Below, piece by piece: positions 11,655-14,733 of a stretch of 14,733 nucleotides of DNA. The stretch covers positions 1 to 14,733 of the forward strand of contig CAZESB010000017.1 of NCBI GenBank assembly GCA_964515115.1, in the 5' to 3' direction. This stretch comes from UBA1370 sp964515115. Lineage in GTDB: Bacteria > Patescibacteriota > Microgenomatia > UBA1400 > PJMF01. Under the pieces are notes generated by a model. It ran no database searches, was not told where the DNA came from, and worked only from the letters and a program-made list of their open reading frames with translations. The stretch's first letter is position 1. Every line of letters starts with the position of its first letter. Position numbers and translations under genes: made by a program.

Positions 11655-12869
11655 CTACTCGTAGCGCAGCGCCTCGATGGGCGAGAGTTGGGCGGCTTTG
11701 CGGGCGGGCGCTGCGCCGAAAATCAATCCCACGGCAGTAGAAACGCCAAAGGCCAAAATTACTGCCTGAGTAGTAATTTTAGCTGGGAAGTAGATTTGCA
11801 AAATTTGCACGCCGCCAAAAGCAATCACCAGTCCAATCAGGCCGCCGATCACCGACAACAGCGCCGCTTCGATCAAAAACTGCAGCAAGATCATCTTAGG
11901 TGTAGCGCCCAGAGCTTTCCTCAGCCCAATTTCTCGAGTTCTTTCAGTTACAGAAACCAGCATGATGTTCATAATGCCAATGCCGCCTACCACCAGCGAA
12001 ATAGCCGCGATACCGCCGAGTCCGGCAGTAAGCGCACCCAAAATCTGGTTGATAGTATCAAGCAGCTGAGTTTGGTCAAAAACCGAGAACTGACCTTCCT
12101 CAATTTCTTGAACTAAAATATTTTCAATGGCCGCGGTGGCGGCAATCAGATCATCTTGCGACCGGACTTCAAAAATAAAGGAATCAATAAAAGTGGCATC
12201 GAAGTGCTGGAAAGCGGTTTCCAGTGGCACATAAATGTAATTATCAAAACTGGGGCCGCCAAAACCGCCGCCCTTTGCCTCGAGTAGCCCAAGAACTGTA
12301 TAATTTTGACCATTGAGCTTTAGTTGTTTATTAACTGGATCGACTTTGCCAAAAAGTTCCTCAGCAATTGTCGGCCCAAGCAAAACCACCCGACTGGCGC
12401 TAGCTTCTTCGTTTCTGGTGAACCACCGGCCGGCTTCCACCTTGGCGTTCTGAACTTGTTCATACTCGGGCATAACGCCGTAAAGTGTAGTTTTTTTGGT
12501 GGTATCACTAAATTTGGCTTCAGCAATCGCCACAGTTGTAGCCGTGCCGCTGGTAAACAGATCTCGGTGATTGCGCATAATGCGGTCAAACTGCTGTCTT
12601 TTGAGGGTGGGACGAGTGGTTTCAATGAGCGCTTGCTCCTGATTGTTGAAGCTGCCATCTTCGCCAAAAGGATTGCCCGGCACAACATAGAGAGTGTTGG
12701 TGCCCAGGCTGGCGAACTGATCCGAAACATAAGCCTGCAAACCGGTACCAATGCCGGTAAGCATCACTACCGAGGCCACGCCAATAATCACGCCTAGCAT
12801 GGTCAAAAATGACCGCACTTTGTTGAGCATGATTGATTTAATGGCTAGAGCAAAAATGGCTGCTGTCAT
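11655..12869 (-). CDS. ABC transporter permease, MacB/FtsX type
   Basis: This 404-residue membrane subunit of a type VII (mechanotransmission-type) ABC system has the standard MacB_PCD plus FtsX arrangement. The N-terminal amphipathic segment and first helix (ALAIKSIMLNKVRSFLTMLG through about 40) are followed by a large extracytoplasmic domain (about 45-270). Three more helices then lie near 281-306, 326-355 and 370-390. Family signatures are RSFLTMLGVIIGVASVV, VVGGIGIMNIMLVSVTERTREIGLRKALGA, which is the FtsX coupling region (given here as GGIGIMNIMLVSV and ERTREIGLRKALGA), and the closing ARKAAQLSPIEALRYE. It pairs with the ATPase encoded just upstream, the two genes overlapping as ATGA (12869-12866), and with the adaptor before that. 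The exported substrate is unknown; related systems move peptides, lipoproteins or antimicrobials. Confidence 0.93.
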   Translation of the reverse strand: MTAAIFALAIKSIMLNKVRSFLTMLGVIIGVASVVMLTGIGTGLQAYVSDQFASLGTNTLYVVPGNPFGEDGSFNNQEQALIETTRPTLKRQQFDRIMRNHRDLFTSGTATTVAIAEAKFSDTTKKTTLYGVMPEYEQVQNAKVEAGRWFTRNEEASASRVVLLGPTIAEELFGKVDPVNKQLKLNGQNYTVLGLLEAKGGGFGGPSFDNYIYVPLETAFQHFDATFIDSFIFEVRSQDDLIAATAAIENILVQEIEEGQFSVFDQTQLLDTINQILGALTAGLGGIAAISLVVGGIGIMNIMLVSVTERTREIGLRKALGATPKMILLQFLIEAALLSVIGGLIGLVIAFGGVQILQIYFPAKITTQAVILAFGVSTAVGLIFGAAPARKAAQLSPIEALRYE

Positions 12870-13465
12870 GATTTTTGGCGCCCTTTTTCCCTTTTTTTCT
12901 GATTTTTTCTTCTGACCTTCTTGGTTTTCTGAGTGTCGCTGACAATTTTGCCGTCTTTAAAAACAATCTGTCTATCGGCGATAGCAGCCACTTCATCTTC
13001 ATGAGTGACAACGATAATAGTTTTGCCTTCTTGATGCAGTTTTACTAGCAGTTTTTGGATGTCTTGACCGCTTTTGGAGTCGAGGTTGCCNNNNNNNNNN
13101 NNNNNNNNNNNNNNNNNNNNNNNNNNNNNNNNNNNNNNNNNNNNNNNNNNNNNNNNNNNNNNNNNNNNNNNNNNNNNNNNNNNNNNNNNNTGTTGAAAAA
13201 CAAAGCCAATTTCTTGGTTTCTCAAGCTTGCCCGTTCAATTTCATCGTAATGAGTGACGTTGCGATTTTTGAGATAAATCTGGCCGCTGGTTGGTTCAGC
13301 CAAAATGCTGGCCACCTGGAGGAAAGTCGATTTACCTGATCCAGAAGGACCCATCACCGACAGAAATTCACCCTCTTCAACTTCAAGAGAAATATGGTCG
13401 AGCGCCTTGATGGTCGAGTTCCCCAGTGTATAGTGCTTGGAAACATCCTTGAGTTTTAGAAGCAT
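12866..13465 (-). CDS. ABC transporter ATP-binding protein, MacB/LolD type, split by assembly gap
   Basis: This is the nucleotide-binding subunit that powers the permease encoded next. Visible motifs are the Walker A GPSGSGKST (39-47), the Q-loop IGFVFQ (86-91) directly before the gap, the post-Walker B GNLDSKSG directly after it, and the H-loop VVTHE. The ABC signature (LSGGQ) and Walker B aspartate are hidden in the N run. Comparison with family spacing indicates that about 235 nt are really missing rather than 100. The C-terminal tail (TQKTKKVRRKNQKKREKGRQ) is strongly basic, longer than usual and may touch membrane lipid. The ATG lies 6 nt after the adaptor stop, with no good Shine-Dalgarno, and the stop overlaps the permease start by 4 nt. 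Translational coupling is likely. Confidence 0.92.
   Translation of the reverse strand: MLLKLKDVSKHYTLGNSTIKALDHISLEVEEGEFLSVMGPSGSGKSTFLQVASILAEPTSGQIYLKNRNVTHYDEIERASLRNQEIGFVFQXXXXXXXXXXXXXXXXXXXXXXXXXXXXXXXXXXGNLDSKSGQDIQKLLVKLHQEGKTIIVVTHEDEVAAIADRQIVFKDGKIVSDTQKTKKVRRKNQKKREKGRQKS
13091..13190. other. Assembly gap (100 N placeholder) inside ABC ATPase gene
   Basis: Exactly 100 N, the standard filler for unknown gap length. The flanks are the Q-loop and the D-loop of one ATPase. Family spacing between these (about 79 residues in MacB/LolD proteins) implies about 235 missing bases, so coordinates downstream are probably offset. Confidence 0.97.
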
Positions 13466-13471
13466 ACGATT

Positions 13472-14521
13472 TTAATCCGGAATGAGCACCCAATCGTCCT
13501 CAGTCAGGCCGTCAACGACTTCCACTAATTCATCCGTTTCTAGGCCAAGAACAATTTCTCGCTCTTCGTACTGATTTTCTCCAGTCCGGATATCGACAAA
13601 AACCTTGTTGTCACGCTCCCGGGTGGCAATGAGCGGAATGGTGAGGGCGTTGTTTTTACTGTCGAGTTCGATTTTGACATCGCCGTTCATACCGAGTCTG
13701 AAAGTGCTGATGTCGGGGTTGTGGATTGGCAGCTCAATTAAAAAAACGGTGCCGGTAGTAGTGCTGCTGCTAGTAAAAGACACATAGCTAACTTCAGATT
13801 CAAACTCGGTGCCGCGATAGGCATCCAGCTCAATAACCGCCCGCTGGCCTGGAAAAACTTCGGCGATGTCTGCTTCATCTACGCCAGCCCGGAAAATCAA
13901 ACTGTTCGGATTGACGATCTCAAAATAATCGGTGGGCGCTAGTTGCACGCCTGCTACCGCGGTAGGAGCCACTGTGAGCACGCCGGCAAACGGCGCGAAA
14001 ATCACGGTGTCGCTGATGGCAATTTGCTGAATTTCCACATCCAAAACCGAGTTGTTCAGTCGAAATTGCTCTTGTTCCACCGCCCGGCGCTCAATGTCCT
14101 TGAGACTTTCACCTTCAATCTCGTCTTGAGTATTCTCCCAATTCCAGCGTTCAATCATATAGTTGTTGAGGGTTTTTTCTTGCTGTTTGACTTGTGCCCT
14201 GGCGTCCGAGCGAGCGATAGTTTGGGATCGCTGCACCCAATCACCCACCTGGGCGCCGATATAGGTAATCCGCCCGCCGGTCAAAAATCGCAGTTGGGCT
14301 TTTTCCTTGGCATCCACCAGGCCGGAAACATCTAGGGTTTTGGTGAGAGTTTGTCGGCGAGGCTGCTCAAAAACCAGCTGCTCTTCCTCTGTTGTTCTTG
14401 ATTGCAGCAGCCAATAGCCGCCAAGCAGCAGCACCACCAGCACTACGATCATCAACTTCCAGCGTTGTTTGACAAAAGCAGGTAACGGCAGTTTGGCAGC
14501 AGCTAGCCTAAGATTTTTCAT
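13472..14521 (-). CDS. HlyD/MacA-like membrane fusion (adaptor) protein
   Basis: This 349-residue adaptor belongs to a tripartite-like ABC exporter. One membrane helix (about 22-39) follows a basic N-terminus, with the bulk outside. The lipoyl domain is split: first half around 66-110 (LDVSGLVDAKEKAQLRF, GGRITYIGAQVGDWV) and second half around 172-200 (IFAPFAGVLTVAPTAVAGVQ). Between them lies a helical hairpin of only about 55 residues (111-168). A beta-barrel (about 205-275) and a membrane-proximal domain (ALTIPLIATRERDNKVFV onward) follow, ending in GLTEDDWVLIPD. The short hairpin would not reach an outer-membrane channel, which fits a cell with one membrane. It is first in the adaptor-ATPase-permease operon. 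The ATG lies 8 nt after an extended -10 element and there is no convincing Shine-Dalgarno. Confidence 0.92.
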   Translation of the reverse strand: MKNLRLAAAKLPLPAFVKQRWKLMIVVLVVLLLGGYWLLQSRTTEEEQLVFEQPRRQTLTKTLDVSGLVDAKEKAQLRFLTGGRITYIGAQVGDWVQRSQTIARSDARAQVKQQEKTLNNYMIERWNWENTQDEIEGESLKDIERRAVEQEQFRLNNSVLDVEIQQIAISDTVIFAPFAGVLTVAPTAVAGVQLAPTDYFEIVNPNSLIFRAGVDEADIAEVFPGQRAVIELDAYRGTEFESEVSYVSFTSSSTTTGTVFLIELPIHNPDISTFRLGMNGDVKIELDSKNNALTIPLIATRERDNKVFVDIRTGENQYEEREIVLGLETDELVEVVDGLTEDDWVLIPD

Positions 14522-14529
14522 AGCTCTTT

Positions 14530-14538
14530 ATTTTAACA
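14530..14538 (-). promoter_or_regulatory. Extended -10 element of the exporter operon
   Basis: On the minus strand TG-T-TAAAAT (14538-14530) ends 8 nt before the adaptor ATG at 14521. The expected transcription start is 1-2 nt before the ATG. The motif is nearly identical to that of pth (TG-T-TACAAT). Confidence 0.5.
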
Positions 14539-14549
14539 GATGTGAACTT

Positions 14550-14583
14550 ATTACAAAGCTCCGACTGTAGTTGATTTTGTAAT
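14550..14583. repeat. Inverted repeat between the exporter and tRNA promoters
   Basis: ATTACAAA (14550-14557) and TTTGTAAT (14576-14583) are perfect 8-bp inverted repeats separated by 18 bp. They lie upstream of both the minus-strand exporter promoter and the plus-strand tRNA promoter. They could be an operator for a dimeric regulator or a weak hairpin; the A/T content makes chance possible. Confidence 0.35.
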
Positions 14584-14619
14584 GAGTTCGTAATTCATAA
14601 ATGCATAAATTAACAAAAC

Positions 14620-14648
14620 TTAAGAGTCTGGAATACTTAGTATATAAT
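14620..14648 (+). promoter_or_regulatory. Promoter of the tRNA gene
   Basis: TTAAGA (14620-14625, four of six matching the TTGACA consensus) is followed after exactly 17 bp by a perfect TATAAT (14643-14648). Transcription should start near 14655, about 5 nt before the mature tRNA 5' end at 14660. This is the one promoter in the window with a plausible -35 box. Confidence 0.7.
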
Positions 14649-14659
14649 ACTTTTGCCTA

Positions 14660-14733
14660 GAGCCGATAGCTCAGTTGGTAGAGCGGGAAGCTTATACCTT
14701 CCTGGTCGGGGGTTCGAGTCCCTCTCGGCTCAC
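14660..14733 (+). tRNA. tRNA-Ile with anticodon UAU
   Basis: The full cloverleaf folds. The acceptor stem GAGCCGA (14660-14666) pairs with TCGGCTC (14725-14731). The D-arm is GCTC-AGTTGGTA-GAGC (14669-14684). The anticodon stem GGAAG/CTTCC (14686-14690, 14698-14702) encloses the loop CTTATAC, giving anticodon TAT at 14693-14695. The variable loop has 5 nt. The T-arm is GGGGG-TTCGAGT-CCCTC (14708-14724) with one G-T pair. The discriminator is A73 (14732), and the window ends one base later, so an encoded CCA tail cannot be confirmed beyond its first C. U12-A23, C4-G69, A37 and A73 agree with known isoleucine identity features; the 29-41 pair is A-U rather than the C-G of E. coli. UAU would read AUA directly, without lysidine. 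Confidence 0.92.

Noticed and set aside
1..14733. CRISPR arrays, insertion sequences or phage modules
   Set aside because: No regularly spaced repeats, transposase or integrase motifs, or terminal inverted repeats were seen.

Overview
The window looks like a chromosomal scaffold piece from a small-genome bacterium, most likely of the Candidate Phyla Radiation (Patescibacteria). The signs are short, tightly packed genes, a bacterial gene for an archaeal/eukaryal-type ATP-dependent DNA ligase, paired GT2 glycosyltransferases, an orphan conjugation-type ATPase without other secretion genes, several unrecognised small proteins, and a MacA/MacB-like exporter whose adaptor has only a short hairpin. 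The phylum call is an inference from gene content. Two runs of exactly 100 N (9138-9237 and 13091-13190) are scaffold placeholders, and each damages a gene.

Layout. At 1-720 is the 3' part of the DNA ligase gene (+). At 784-3323 two paralogous GT2 glycosyltransferases (both -) flank an alpha/beta hydrolase (+) with a cysteine nucleophile. At 3371-5609 are peptidyl-tRNA hydrolase, an MFS-like membrane protein and a small unrecognised protein ending in a clamp-binding-like QPELF (all +). At 5622-8564 is an envelope cluster (+): a membrane-anchored NagZ-like GH3 glycosidase, a multi-pass membrane protein, and Lgt fused to a DUF192 domain. At 8594-11283 are an acidic unrecognised protein and a VirD4/TraD-like ATPase, separated by the first N gap. 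At 14521-11300 on the minus strand is an export operon: HlyD/MacA-like adaptor, ABC ATPase (holding the second gap), MacB/FtsX-type permease and a small membrane-anchored protein. At 14660-14733 is a tRNA with anticodon UAU.

Two things stand out. First, nine of the fourteen visible protein starts have a -10-like hexamer only 6-9 nt before the ATG and no Shine-Dalgarno. Transcription should then begin at or within about 2 nt of the start codon, giving leaderless mRNAs. Promoters sit on the stop codon of the preceding gene, and one 21-bp intergenic region carries overlapping -10 elements on both strands. Second, the tRNA has an isoleucine-type body with a UAU anticodon, a rare way for bacteria to read AUA, and AUA codons are used in genes of this window. 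No CRISPR array, insertion sequence, rRNA or convincing intrinsic terminator is visible, and no gene-free stretch exceeds 300 bases (the longest, 14522-14659, holds two divergent promoters).
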